A DNA stretch of 64,000 nt from JBDXHU01 sp039989475. GTDB lineage: Bacteria > Pseudomonadota > Gammaproteobacteria > Pseudomonadales > Halieaceae. The DNA lies in the NCBI GenBank assembly GCA_039989475.1, contig JBDXHU010000012.1, positions 215,520 to 279,519 on the forward strand. The letters run 5' to 3'. Of the stretch, positions 34,857 through 43,330 are shown piece after piece. Both the position numbers and the translations under genes were made by a program. Every line of letters begins with the position of its first letter. Position 1 is the first letter of the stretch. The notes below the pieces were generated by a model. That model worked only from the letters and a program-made list of their open reading frames with translations, had not been told where the DNA came from and ran no database searches.

Positions 34857-34858
34857 GA

Positions 34859-35653
34859 TCAGCTGCGGTCGCCCACAGGATTATCCTTGATCTGCATGGC
34901 CCGCTGCTGGTGCGGGTCCATGGCGGCAATAATCGCCAGCTGTTCTGCGGTCGGCGCTGCGGTGGTCGGCACCTCGTCCGGCACATGCAAGGGAAAACCG
35001 GTATTTTCCAGCACCTGGTCCTGGCTCACGCCCGGGTGCAGGGAGACCAGTCTCACCTGGTGATCGGGCCCAGCAAAGTCCATCACGCACAAATCAGTGA
35101 CGATCAAGCGGATGTCCACTTCGTCCAGTGAGCGACCGCGCGGCAGGCGCTCCGGGTTATAACCAATCGAAGACACGAAATCACATTCACCGTCGATAAA
35201 GACCCGGTCACTGTGTGCCGGTACGAAAAAGCTGTTGGCGTGGCTAATGGAGTTACCGGGGAATCCGCGCGCGCCCAACATCATCACCTTGGGTTGTTCG
35301 TAGCTGCCGCCCAGGGCCGAGGTGTTGGACTGGCCGAAGCGATCCACCTGGGTTGGCCCCAACATGGCATGTCGCTTGCCGCTCCAGACATTGTCAAAGA
35401 TGCGGGAAAAACCCATCCAGCTTTCATTCTGTTGCACAAAGTCGGCACCGCGCTCACCGATCGGATTCGGCTCTGCCAACATAAAGGCCTCCGAGTCCGT
35501 CATCATCAAGTCCGGGTTGACGGTCTTCATGGCCAGGCTCGCTGCCAGTCGCGGAATCACCCCGATGCCAGTGGCCAGTACCTCGCCGTCGCCGGCGAAG
35601 GCCTGGGCCGCCGCGCAAATGCATAGTTCAGCCAGGCTGTAATCATTACTCAT
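34859..35653 (-). CDS. ipdB: Steroid ring C hydrolase subunit IpdB (CoA-transferase fold)
   Basis: 264 residues. CoA-transferase beta-type fold: LAELCICAAAQAFAGDGEVL, then ATGIGVIPRLAASLA, and AMLGPTQVDRFGQSN. With IpdA it forms a heteromeric enzyme that, in Mycobacterium (Rv3552) and Comamonas (ScdL2), hydrolyses ring C of the COCHEA-CoA intermediate rather than moving CoA. It follows ipdA after 18 bases and precedes ipdC by 2. Confidence 0.85.
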   Translation of the reverse strand: MSNDYSLAELCICAAAQAFAGDGEVLATGIGVIPRLAASLAMKTVNPDLMMTDSEAFMLAEPNPIGERGADFVQQNESWMGFSRIFDNVWSGKRHAMLGPTQVDRFGQSNTSALGGSYEQPKVMMLGARGFPGNSISHANSFFVPAHSDRVFIDGECDFVSSIGYNPERLPRGRSLDEVDIRLIVTDLCVMDFAGPDHQVRLVSLHPGVSQDQVLENTGFPLHVPDEVPTTAAPTAEQLAIIAAMDPHQQRAMQIKDNPVGDRS

Positions 35654-35671
35654 GGTTTCTTCCTCGGCTGA

Positions 35672-36547
35672 TCAATAGGTTGGCAGTGGCAGGGCGCGGA
35701 TGGCATCCAGACCACCTACCGCAGACTGGTAGTCTGCCTCGCTGCCTTGCAGGTATTTCTCGGCGTAGCCGGCGAAACCGGCCTCGTCGCGGGCGAAGCC
35801 GGCATATTCCTTGAAGTGCGGCACATCGAAGCCGTACTGGGGGCTACAGGAAGACGGGTGGGCGCCACCGGGAATGTGTACCACGCCGGCGGTGGCGGAA
35901 CGCTCCCAGAACACCAGTCTGGCTTGCGCGGGATCGTTGAAGAACGAGGTTTCCACCAACTCGTCGCAGGACACATAGGTCTTGTCGGCGGCGCGGGCAT
36001 ACATGTCGTCCATGTAGTGATCGGGTCCGGCAATCTGGCACACGCCACGGGCATCGGCACGATCAACATGAATCAGTGCCGCGTCCAGCTTGAGCGCCGG
36101 CACCGCCACCCACTCCTTGTCATCATAGGGACTGTCGACCAGTTTCAGGTCCGCATTCTTGCTGACCACGTCGGTACCCAGCCCCACTTCAGTCGGGATG
36201 AACGGCAAGCCCCAGGCAGCCGCCCTCAGGCCCAGCAACATCATCCCCTCGTCCAGCTCTGACACCTCGATGGCACCGCTCTGCCGCGCCTTGCGGAAAA
36301 ACGGTTCCAGCGGGATGAAGTCCAGGGAGACAAATGCGAACACCAGCTTCTTCACTTTGCCAGCGGCACACAGCATGCCGACATCGGCACCACCGTAGGA
36401 AACAATAGTCAGGTCCTTCAGGTCCGAACGCAGGATCTCGCGCACCAGGGCCATAGGCTTGCGGCGCGGACCCCAGCCTCCGATACCAACGGTCATGCCG
36501 TCTTCCAATTGGGCGACAACCTCGGCTGCCGTCATTTGCTTGTCCAT
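35672..36547 (-). CDS. ipdA: Steroid ring C hydrolase subunit IpdA (CoA-transferase fold)
   Basis: 291 residues. The glycine-rich loop is MTVGIGGWGPRRKPMALVRE, followed by VSYGGADVGMLCAAGKVKK and a stretch with ELDEGMMLLGLRAAAWGLPF; a glutamate in ELDEG (residue 97 or 100) may match the catalytic glutamate reported for the Mycobacterium subunit, though I could not align them. IPTEVGLGTDVV and IHVDRADARGVCQI are typical of class I CoA-transferase alpha subunits. The gene lies 15 bases after the Lrp-type regulator. IpdAB is the diagnostic ring-opening enzyme of HIP catabolism. Confidence 0.87.
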   Translation of the reverse strand: MDKQMTAAEVVAQLEDGMTVGIGGWGPRRKPMALVREILRSDLKDLTIVSYGGADVGMLCAAGKVKKLVFAFVSLDFIPLEPFFRKARQSGAIEVSELDEGMMLLGLRAAAWGLPFIPTEVGLGTDVVSKNADLKLVDSPYDDKEWVAVPALKLDAALIHVDRADARGVCQIAGPDHYMDDMYARAADKTYVSCDELVETSFFNDPAQARLVFWERSATAGVVHIPGGAHPSSCSPQYGFDVPHFKEYAGFARDEAGFAGYAEKYLQGSEADYQSAVGGLDAIRALPLPTY

Positions 36548-36562
36548 GTGTTCTCCTGCCTC

Positions 36563-37027
36563 CTAACTCACGATCCGACTCATGCGGTAATCATGTTTCA
36601 CAAAATTCACGCTGAGGGTACTTTCCGTGCGCCGCACCCCTTCCAGGCTGCTGATTTGCCTGTGCACAAAACGGGCAAGATGCTCGGTGTTGCGCACCAT
36701 GGTGATACCGAGAATATCGTAGCGACCCATCATCAAACCGACGAAGCCAAACTCTTTCATGGCCGCCATGTCTCTCGCCACCTGCGCGGCCTGTTCACTG
36801 CGCTCCACCTCGACCCAGACATAAGCCAGGGCGGCATCGGCATAGCGGTCGATATTGGTGACCGCGGTAATGCGGATCAGCTTCTCGTCCTCCATGCGCT
36901 TGATGCGTCCGCGCACGGTACCCTCGGTGACACCCAGGGCCCTGGCGATTTGCCGATTGCTGGTGCGCGCATCCCGTCCCAGCCATTCGACGATTTGTTG
37001 ATCCATCTGATCCAGTCGCCGCTTCAC
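36563..37027 (-). CDS. Lrp/AsnC-family transcriptional regulator (copy 1)
   Basis: 154 residues, GTG start overlapping the upstream stop (GTGA). An N-terminal winged helix-turn-helix (RTSNRQIARALGVTEGTVRG) is followed by the RAM ligand-binding/oligomer domain (FVGLMMGRYDILGITM). Length is normal for the family. Placed inside the fadD3-ipd operon, it probably senses a CoA ester or other metabolite and controls the cluster; this takes the place of the TetR-type KstR2 of actinobacteria. The effector is not known. Confidence 0.85.
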   Translation of the reverse strand: MKRRLDQMDQQIVEWLGRDARTSNRQIARALGVTEGTVRGRIKRMEDEKLIRITAVTNIDRYADAALAYVWVEVERSEQAAQVARDMAAMKEFGFVGLMMGRYDILGITMVRNTEHLARFVHRQISSLEGVRRTESTLSVNFVKHDYRMSRIVS

Positions 37028-37680
37028 AATAATGGCTCCGCTGAAGGTGACGTAGCCCCTCCACCCCCATCACCACCTGGATCCCGAACGGACTTCGCAG
37101 ACGGTGACGTAGCCCCTCGATCCCCATCACCACCTGGGTCCCGAGCGGACTTCGCAGACGGTGATGTAGCGCCTCGACCCCCATCACCACCTGGATCTCC
37201 AGCGGTCTTTGTAGACAACGGCACCCAGTCCGGCTGGTTCTTCAACACATCCACTGCCAGAGAGGGCGACACCCGACGCACACCGGGCAGCAGCGCCAGC
37301 CGCTTGTAGATCAGTTCGGCCAGCGCAGCCTGGTCTTCCGCCACCACCAGCACCTCAATGTCATAGGTGCCAATCACCACGTTGATGGAAAATACCTCAG
37401 GCAATTGCGCAAGGTCGGCAGCTACCTCGGCCGGGGTGCGGTTCTCCACCTGTATGCCCACCGCCAGCATCAATTCGTAGCCGGCCGCCTGGAAATCAGT
37501 CACCGCCACGACCCGCATGGCATTCGAGTCTTCCAGTCGCCGCACTCGCGCCCGCACCGTTGCCTCGGTCAGACCCAACTCCGCGGCCATGGCGCGGTAG
37601 GCCATACGACCATCACCGCGCAGCAAATCGATAATGCGCTCGTCGGTGGCGTCCAGTTCAATAGACTGCGGCGTGTTCAA
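37024..37680 (-). CDS. Lrp/AsnC-family transcriptional regulator (copy 2) with repetitive C-terminal tail
   Basis: 218 residues. The TTG start overlaps the fadD3 stop (TTGA). The HTH is MAYRAMAAELGLTEATVRAR and the RAM domain FSINVVIGTYDIEVLVV. Family members are about 150 residues; this one carries about 57 extra residues after the RAM domain, three copies of a 19-residue unit D-P-G-G-D-G-x-x-G-A-T-S-P-S-A-(K-S-x-R). The tail is acidic, glycine-rich and probably disordered. Both regulators derive from the same family but differ substantially, so they may form heteromers or read different ligands. Confidence 0.83.
   Translation of the reverse strand: MNTPQSIELDATDERIIDLLRGDGRMAYRAMAAELGLTEATVRARVRRLEDSNAMRVVAVTDFQAAGYELMLAVGIQVENRTPAEVAADLAQLPEVFSINVVIGTYDIEVLVVAEDQAALAELIYKRLALLPGVRRVSPSLAVDVLKNQPDWVPLSTKTAGDPGGDGGRGATSPSAKSARDPGGDGDRGATSPSAKSVRDPGGDGGGGATSPSAEPLL
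37027..37197 (-). repeat. 57-bp minisatellite in the 3' end of an Lrp gene
   Basis: Three in-frame copies of a 57-base unit at 37141-37197, 37084-37140 and 37027-37083. The unit nearest the stop has lost its last four residues to a different ending (A-E-P-L-L). The sequence just upstream (S-T-K-T-A-G, then D-P-G-G) resembles a unit boundary and may have seeded the array. Confidence 0.9.
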
Positions 37681-39251
37681 GATGCCACCTGTGCACGCAG
37701 TTCGGTTTTCAATATCTTGCCCGAGGCATTGGTGGGCAGGCTGGCGACAATGTGCACCGCGCGTGGCACCTTATAGTTCGCCATTTGCTCGCGGCACCAG
37801 TCGATTACGCCATCAGGCTCCAGGTCGGCGCCGGGGTCGAGGATCAGGAAGGCGCAGGCCACCTCACCCAGTCGCTCATCGGGCACCCCGATTACCGCAG
37901 CCTGGGAAACCCCCGGCAGGGAACACAGTGTGTTTTCGATTTCAGCCGGGTAGCAATTAAAGCCACCGACAATGAACATGTCCTTGATTCGGTCGGTAAT
38001 ATTGACGTAGCCCGCGGCATCCATGACGGCCACGTCACCGGTCTTCAGCCAGCCCTCAGGGGTAATCGCCTCTGCGGTCGCCGACGGATTATCCAGGTAG
38101 CCCTGCATCACGTTATAACCGCGCACCCAGATCTCTCCGGGTTCACCCACGGGCAGATCGGCACCCTCGGCGTCGACAATGCGCACTTCCACCCCCGCCA
38201 TAGCCTTGCCGGAGGTGCCCGAAATCACCTCGGCGGGATCGTCAGCCTCGCAGATGGTGACCGTGCCACAGGTTTCGGTCAGGCCGTAAGCCGTGACCAC
38301 GGTTTCAAACTGCAATTCACTGCGCATACGATTGACCAGTTCCACCGGTACCGGCGCGGCGCCGGTGACCGCCAGTCGCAGGCTGGACAGGTCATAGTTG
38401 GCGCGTTCGGGATGGGCCAGGATGGATTGGTAGATGGTGGGCGCGCCGGGCAACATGGTGACCCGGTCCCGCTCTATCTGCGCCAGTACCGCATCCAGGT
38501 CAAAACTCTTCACTGGCAGGATGCGGGCACCCCGGATAATGGCAGACAGCCAGCCGGCCTTGTAACCAAAAGCGTGGAAAAAGGGGTTAATAATCAGATA
38601 GTTATCATCATCTCGCAGGCCCACGGTGCTACTCCAGGTCTCAAATACCCGGATATTCTGGCCGTGATTGGTAACCACACCCTTGGGTGCACCAGTGGTA
38701 CCGGAGGTAAAACCAATATCAAGCACATCATCCGGACTGACCTGGGCCGCCAGGGCGTCGATTTCTGCATCGCTGATGTCAGCGCCAGCAGCGAGAAATG
38801 TATCCCAGTCCTGCGCCAGTGGATCGCTACCCTGCAATAACACCGTGCGCTGCAGCTGCGGCAATTCCTGCTGCGCCAGCATGGCCGGGTAGTTTTGGCC
38901 GAGAAACTCATCGACGGTGAATACCAGCTTTACTTCGCTCAGCCTGAGCGCGTAAGCCGCTTCCGAACCTTTCCAGCGTGTGTTCACCGGCACCAGCACA
39001 ATACCCAGGCTCTGGGCGCCAATCGCGGCGAGAATCCACTGGTAGATATTGGGTGCCCAGATGGCGATGCGATCACCGTGCTGCAAGCCCGCGGCCAGCA
39101 TCGCCGCCGCCGAGCGACGGCGCGCCCGGTCCAGGTCGGCAAAGCTGAGTTGCACCTCGCCATCGACGATGGCGATACGCTCACCGTAGTGCTGGGCGGC
39201 GGTCGCAACCACCTGGGGCATCGTGCGTGGCTCGGGAACGGCTTCACCCAT
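37677..39251 (-). CDS. fadD3: HIP-CoA ligase FadD3
   Basis: 524 residues, an ANL-superfamily adenylate-forming enzyme. The AMP-binding motif is FTSGTTGAPKGVV; YGLTETCGTVTI (A5) follows, then GWLKTGDVAVMDAAGYVNIT (A7) and ASGKILKTEL (A10, catalytic lysine). GGFNCYPAEIE is the A8 hinge. Size and opening resemble FadD3 (Rv3561) and ScdA, which convert 3aalpha-H-4alpha(3'-propanoate)-7abeta-methylhexahydro-1,5-indanedione to its CoA ester, the entry step for rings C and D. It heads the operon fadD3-lrp-lrp-ipdA-ipdB-ipdC-echA20 behind a dyad-rich promoter region. Confidence 0.85.
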   Translation of the reverse strand: MGEAVPEPRTMPQVVATAAQHYGERIAIVDGEVQLSFADLDRARRRSAAAMLAAGLQHGDRIAIWAPNIYQWILAAIGAQSLGIVLVPVNTRWKGSEAAYALRLSEVKLVFTVDEFLGQNYPAMLAQQELPQLQRTVLLQGSDPLAQDWDTFLAAGADISDAEIDALAAQVSPDDVLDIGFTSGTTGAPKGVVTNHGQNIRVFETWSSTVGLRDDDNYLIINPFFHAFGYKAGWLSAIIRGARILPVKSFDLDAVLAQIERDRVTMLPGAPTIYQSILAHPERANYDLSSLRLAVTGAAPVPVELVNRMRSELQFETVVTAYGLTETCGTVTICEADDPAEVISGTSGKAMAGVEVRIVDAEGADLPVGEPGEIWVRGYNVMQGYLDNPSATAEAITPEGWLKTGDVAVMDAAGYVNITDRIKDMFIVGGFNCYPAEIENTLCSLPGVSQAAVIGVPDERLGEVACAFLILDPGADLEPDGVIDWCREQMANYKVPRAVHIVASLPTNASGKILKTELRAQVAS

Positions 39252-39328
39252 GGGTGAGAACTCCGGGAAACGGGATTAAAACAGCGAAAGTGCCGTAATA
39301 TTAGTCACCGATACCGGATATGACAATA

Positions 39329-39366
39329 GATATTCGTAATATATTGGACGATATTCTACGAATATC
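39329..39366. promoter_or_regulatory. Dyad operator candidate upstream of fadD3
   Basis: GATATTCGTA at 39329-39338 is perfectly complementary to TACGAATATC at 39357-39366, with 18 bases between. GATATTC recurs as a direct repeat at 39350-39356, 21 bases (two turns) from the first. It lies about 80-115 bases upstream of the fadD3 start, inside a 224-base AT-rich gap in otherwise GC-rich DNA. Size and phasing would suit a multimeric regulator such as Lrp. Binding is inferred. Confidence 0.55.
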
Positions 39367-39475
39367 ACTAATCGGTATAAATAGCTGTCAGCTTATTCCA
39401 GACAGCTGAAGCCCGGAGCCTGCTCTACGCTCAGGTCCTGGCAATGGCGCCTGGTCTCTGCTTTTTGGAGCTATC

Positions 39476-40312
39476 TTATGCGGGACGCCAGCGCTCTTCG
39501 GCATCGCGGCTGGCGCGGGACTCTTGCTCCAACTTGAGCAGGTGCGCAGTCAGTGACAGCATGGCCATGTGGTGGATGCCCGGGTCGACATCGTCATACA
39601 CCACCAGCACCAGTTGATCGAGCGTACTCTCCCCGAGTTGAGCCAGGCCATCGACCACCTTCTGCTCGCGCTTGAGCCGGTGCGCAATCAACCAGTCTAC
39701 CGCCGCCTGCGGATCTTCAATCACCGCACCATGCCCCGGCGCCATGCTGCGCAGCGGGTAGTCGTTCAATAACCGGAGGGAGTCAATATAGGCCTTCATA
39801 TCACCACTGGGGGGCACAATCACCACCGTCGAACCACTCATGATGTGATCACCGGTAAACAGCATGCCCTCTTCCTCGAGCAGGTAGCAGTAGTGATTGC
39901 CGACATGGCCGGGAGTGTGCACGGCGCGCAGCCGGAATTCCCCGGTCGCGAGCAGGTAGTCGTGGCTCACTTCAATTTCCGGGGCGAAGGTCTCGTCCTG
40001 GAACATGTCGTCCCAGGGGCGCGCGCCAATCACCTCTGCACCGGTCGCCTCTTTCAGTGGCGCCCAGGCCGGCGAGTGATCGGGATGGGTGTGGGTGGCG
40101 ATCAGCCATTGGATATTGCCGGCACCGGCAGCAAGAATCGCCTCGACATGGGAATCGATCAGCGGACCGGGATCCAGCACTGCCACCGCGTCATCACCCA
40201 ACAGATAGCTGTTGGTACCCGGGCCTGTCATAACGCCGGGATTAGGTGCGGTAATCCGCCGCACCCGGGAATTGAGCCTTACCGGTACTCCCGGCGCAAA
40301 CTCGTCGCTCAT
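39476..40312 (-). CDS. Metallo-beta-lactamase-fold hydrolase (LACTB2-like)
   Basis: 278 residues. The zinc motif T-H-T-H-P-D-H-S is at about residue 73, followed by HTPGHVGNHY, FTGDHIM and APGHGAVI. The C-terminal helical part (HRLKREQKVVDGLAQLGEST) is as in LACTB2/RNase-like or acyl-thioester hydrolases of this fold. It overlaps fabV by 4 bases, and fadD3 follows 224 bases downstream. The substrate is unknown; a hydroxyacyl-thioester is one possibility given the neighbours. Confidence 0.75.
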   Translation of the reverse strand: MSDEFAPGVPVRLNSRVRRITAPNPGVMTGPGTNSYLLGDDAVAVLDPGPLIDSHVEAILAAGAGNIQWLIATHTHPDHSPAWAPLKEATGAEVIGARPWDDMFQDETFAPEIEVSHDYLLATGEFRLRAVHTPGHVGNHYCYLLEEEGMLFTGDHIMSGSTVVIVPPSGDMKAYIDSLRLLNDYPLRSMAPGHGAVIEDPQAAVDWLIAHRLKREQKVVDGLAQLGESTLDQLVLVVYDDVDPGIHHMAMLSLTAHLLKLEQESRASRDAEERWRPA

Positions 40313-41499
40313 ACCAGGCCGGCGATGGGTACCACAGGATCGACCTCGGCTTGGTAGTCGACACCGTCCACTTCAAACCCAAACAGTTGCAGGAAGCCGC
40401 GCTTGTAGCCGGCAAAGTCTGACACCTCGTACAGGTTCTCGGTGGTGGTGGCATCCCACATCTGGCCAATCTTTTCCTGCACCGCCTGCTGCATTTCCCA
40501 GGCATCGGCACGCAGCCGGCCTTCATCGTCCAGTTGCGGTGCGTCGCCATAGAGGCTGTCATGGAATAGCCGATAGACCTGTTCTATACAACCCTGGAAT
40601 GCATTCTCGTCCTGCATAACCTGCAGCATTAGCGCCAGGTACAAGGGCATGGCGGGAATGGCGGAACTGGCCTGGGTGACCACCGCCTGCAATACGGAAA
40701 CCCGGGCATCACCACCGCTGGCGGCCAGTCGCTCACGCAAACCCACCACCCGCTTATCCAGGTCCTTCTTGGCGGCCCCGATTGTGCCGTGCCAGTAGAT
40801 GTCCCAGGTCAGTTTGTCGCCCAGGTAGGTATAAGCCGTGGTCTTGGCACCGGCAGCAAGAACGCCGGCGGCATCCAGCGCTTCGATCCACATTTGCCAG
40901 TCTTCACCACCCATGACCGCCACCGTGTTATCGATGTCCTCCTGGGAGGCTGCCTCCACCGTCAGTTCACCAATCAGTTCCTTGTCGGTGTTCAGGCTTT
41001 TATAGGTAATGGTCTGGTCGATGGGCTTGAGTGTGGAGGTGTGAACCTCCCCGGTCACCGGATGCTGGCGCCGCGGTGAGGCCAGCGAGTAGACCACCAG
41101 GTCGACCTGGCCCAGGTCTTCCTTGATCACCTCGATGGTCTTCTGCTTGATCTCATCACTGAAGGCGTCGCCGTTAATGCTCTTGGCATACAGGCCCTCG
41201 GCCTCGGCAAACTTGTGGAAGGCGGCCGAGTTATACCAGCCCGCGGTGCCGGGCTTTCTCTCGTTGCCTTCTTTTTCAAAAAACAGGCCCAGTGTCGAGG
41301 CGCCGCTGCCAAAGGCCGCGCTGATACGCGAGGCCAGGCCGTAACCGGTAGAGGCACCGATCACCAACACCCGCTTGGGGCCGTTCTCTATACCGCCCTG
41401 GGCTTTGACGTAATCGATCTGTTGCTTGACGTTGGCCTCACACCCGGTGGGATGGGTGGTAATGCACATGAAACCGCGAACTCTCGGCTTGATAATCAT
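40309..41499 (-). CDS. fabV: Enoyl-ACP reductase FabV
   Basis: 396 residues from the ATG at 41499, starting M-I-I-K-P-R-V-R-G-F as FabV proteins do; a reading to 41559 adds a non-conserved leader. The NAD site is VLVIGASTGYGLASRI, and DLVVYSLASPRR follows. The active site is the tyrosine and lysine eight residues apart in YWHGTIGAAK. FabV reduces trans-2-enoyl-ACP in fatty acid synthesis and is the triclosan-insensitive form. A steroid role for the gene is not suggested by its sequence. Confidence 0.93.
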   Translation of the reverse strand: MIIKPRVRGFMCITTHPTGCEANVKQQIDYVKAQGGIENGPKRVLVIGASTGYGLASRISAAFGSGASTLGLFFEKEGNERKPGTAGWYNSAAFHKFAEAEGLYAKSINGDAFSDEIKQKTIEVIKEDLGQVDLVVYSLASPRRQHPVTGEVHTSTLKPIDQTITYKSLNTDKELIGELTVEAASQEDIDNTVAVMGGEDWQMWIEALDAAGVLAAGAKTTAYTYLGDKLTWDIYWHGTIGAAKKDLDKRVVGLRERLAASGGDARVSVLQAVVTQASSAIPAMPLYLALMLQVMQDENAFQGCIEQVYRLFHDSLYGDAPQLDDEGRLRADAWEMQQAVQEKIGQMWDATTTENLYEVSDFAGYKRGFLQLFGFEVDGVDYQAEVDPVVPIAGLV

Positions 41500-41598
41500 G
41501 GTTGAGGGCTTCCTTTTTGCAGCTGAATTCCGGGGTAAAAAGCCGCGCGATTGTACCACAGCAGGGCCGTTGTAAACCTCAGCCCGACACCCTGTGCC

Positions 41599-43293
41599 CT
41601 AGAGCAGCAGGCGCCGGATATCACCCAGCAGGCTGCCCAGCTGGGTCATAAAACGACCACCATCTCCGCCGTTAACGGCACGGTGATCGTAGGACAGGCA
41701 CAAGGGCAGCATTTTGCGCGGTTCAAAATCGCTACCACTCCAGACCGGTTTCACAGCCAGCTTTGAGACACCGAGAATGGCCACCTCGGGTGCGTTGACG
41801 ATTGGCGTAAAGCCGGTGCCACCAATACCGCCGAGGCTGGAAATAGTGAAGCAGCCACCCTGCATTTCGCCCGGCTTGAGCTTGCGCTCCTTGGCTTTCT
41901 GCGCGAGCTCCGCGGTTTCTGCCGCCAGCTCCCACAGGCTCTTCTTGTCCACGTCCCGGATTACCGGTACCAGCAGACCGGCCGGCGTATCCACCGCCAT
42001 ACCAATGTGCACGTATTGCTTGTAAACAAAGTTCTCGCCATCACTGGCCAGTGACAGGTTCAGTTTGGGATTGTCTTTCAGCGCCACCGCGCAGGCCTTG
42101 AGCAGGAAGGGTAGCGGTGTCAGCTTGACCCCGCGCTTCTCCGCCTCCGCTTTCATTCCGGCGCGGAAGTCCTCCAGCTCGGTAATGTCAGCCTCGTCAA
42201 ACTGGGTAACATGGGGCACATTGAGCCAGCTGCGCTGCATATTAGCGGCCGTCAGCTTGTCCATCTTGCTCATGGGCTGGATGTCGACCTCGCCAAAGGC
42301 TGCAAAATCCACGGCGGGTATTGGCGGAATTCCACTGCCACTGGTGACCGCAGCGGTACCGCCACGCAGGGAATTCTTGACGAAGTCCTGCAAATCTTCC
42401 TTGAGCACACGACCCTTTGGACCGGAGCCACTGACACTGGCCAGGTCGACGCCGAATTCCCGCGCCAATTTGCGCACCGCGGGACCGGCGTAAATGCCAG
42501 ACGCCGTGGCGGGTTTACTGTCAGACGCTGTGGCGGGTTTACTGTCAGACGCCGTGGCGGGTTTACCAACAGACGCCGAGGCGGGTTTACTACCAGCCGC
42601 AGCGGGTTTATCGACTGCGGGAGCTGCGCTCTTGTCGGCAGCGGCAGGGCTTGTTTCAGCAACAGGAGCCGCTGCCGCCCCGGGGCTGGCAGAGGCCGTT
42701 GTACGCAGGGTGGCGATCGCCGCACCCTGGGATACCTGGTCACCCTCTTTCACGGCAAAGCTGACCAGCTCGCCGGCAAAGGGGGCAGGAATTTCCATGG
42801 ACGCCTTATCGGACTCCAACACCACGAGGGAATCACCTTCAGCCACCGTGTCACCGACCGCGGCAGAGATCTCAATCACCTCGACCTCTTCTTCAGTACC
42901 AATATCCGGCACCACGACGACTTGCTCGCTGCTGGCGCCAGCTGGCTCTGGTATAGCGGCTTCTGCTGCAGGTTCAGCCTGGGTTTGCGGTTCCGGTTCG
43001 GCTGCCGGCTCTGCAACCGGTTCTTCAGTGACGGGCTCATCGGCAGCCGCGGCGCCATCGGTTTCCAATACCAGGATCGCAGCACCCTCGGCCAGGGTGT
43101 CGCCTTCCTTGACCAGTAATTCCAGCACCGTACCCGCCTGCTCCGCCGGTATTTCCATGGAGGCCTTGTCAGACTCCAGCACAATCAAACCCTGCTCGAG
43201 CTCGACCTTGTCGCCTACCGCGACGCTCACCTCAATAACTTCAGCGTCTTCAGCGCCACCGATATCCGGGACTGTTATTGTATGTTTTGCCAC
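41599..43293 (-). CDS. aceF: Pyruvate dehydrogenase E2, dihydrolipoyl acetyltransferase
   Basis: 564 residues. Two lipoyl domains carry the lipoyl-lysine motif VLESDKASMEIP (about 38-49 and 158-169). Linkers are rich in alanine and proline. The peripheral subunit-binding domain is YAGPAVRKLAREFGVDLASV (about 267-286), and the catalytic domain ends with SYDHRAVNGGDGGRFM carrying the catalytic histidine. The linker before the binding domain contains three short repeats of S-K-P-A-T-A-S-D. It lies 37 bases after aceE. Confidence 0.95.
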   Translation of the reverse strand: MAKHTITVPDIGGAEDAEVIEVSVAVGDKVELEQGLIVLESDKASMEIPAEQAGTVLELLVKEGDTLAEGAAILVLETDGAAAADEPVTEEPVAEPAAEPEPQTQAEPAAEAAIPEPAGASSEQVVVVPDIGTEEEVEVIEISAAVGDTVAEGDSLVVLESDKASMEIPAPFAGELVSFAVKEGDQVSQGAAIATLRTTASASPGAAAAPVAETSPAAADKSAAPAVDKPAAAGSKPASASVGKPATASDSKPATASDSKPATASGIYAGPAVRKLAREFGVDLASVSGSGPKGRVLKEDLQDFVKNSLRGGTAAVTSGSGIPPIPAVDFAAFGEVDIQPMSKMDKLTAANMQRSWLNVPHVTQFDEADITELEDFRAGMKAEAEKRGVKLTPLPFLLKACAVALKDNPKLNLSLASDGENFVYKQYVHIGMAVDTPAGLLVPVIRDVDKKSLWELAAETAELAQKAKERKLKPGEMQGGCFTISSLGGIGGTGFTPIVNAPEVAILGVSKLAVKPVWSGSDFEPRKMLPLCLSYDHRAVNGGDGGRFMTQLGSLLGDIRRLLL

Positions 43294-43330
43294 ATCCGGT
43301 TCCTTTTTCTATCCCTTCGAGCCGCGCTGC

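Noticed and set aside
25063..39251. Recent horizontal transfer of the steroid cluster as an island
   Set aside because: No integrase, tRNA boundary, insertion sequence or sharp composition change is visible; the repeats alone are not enough.
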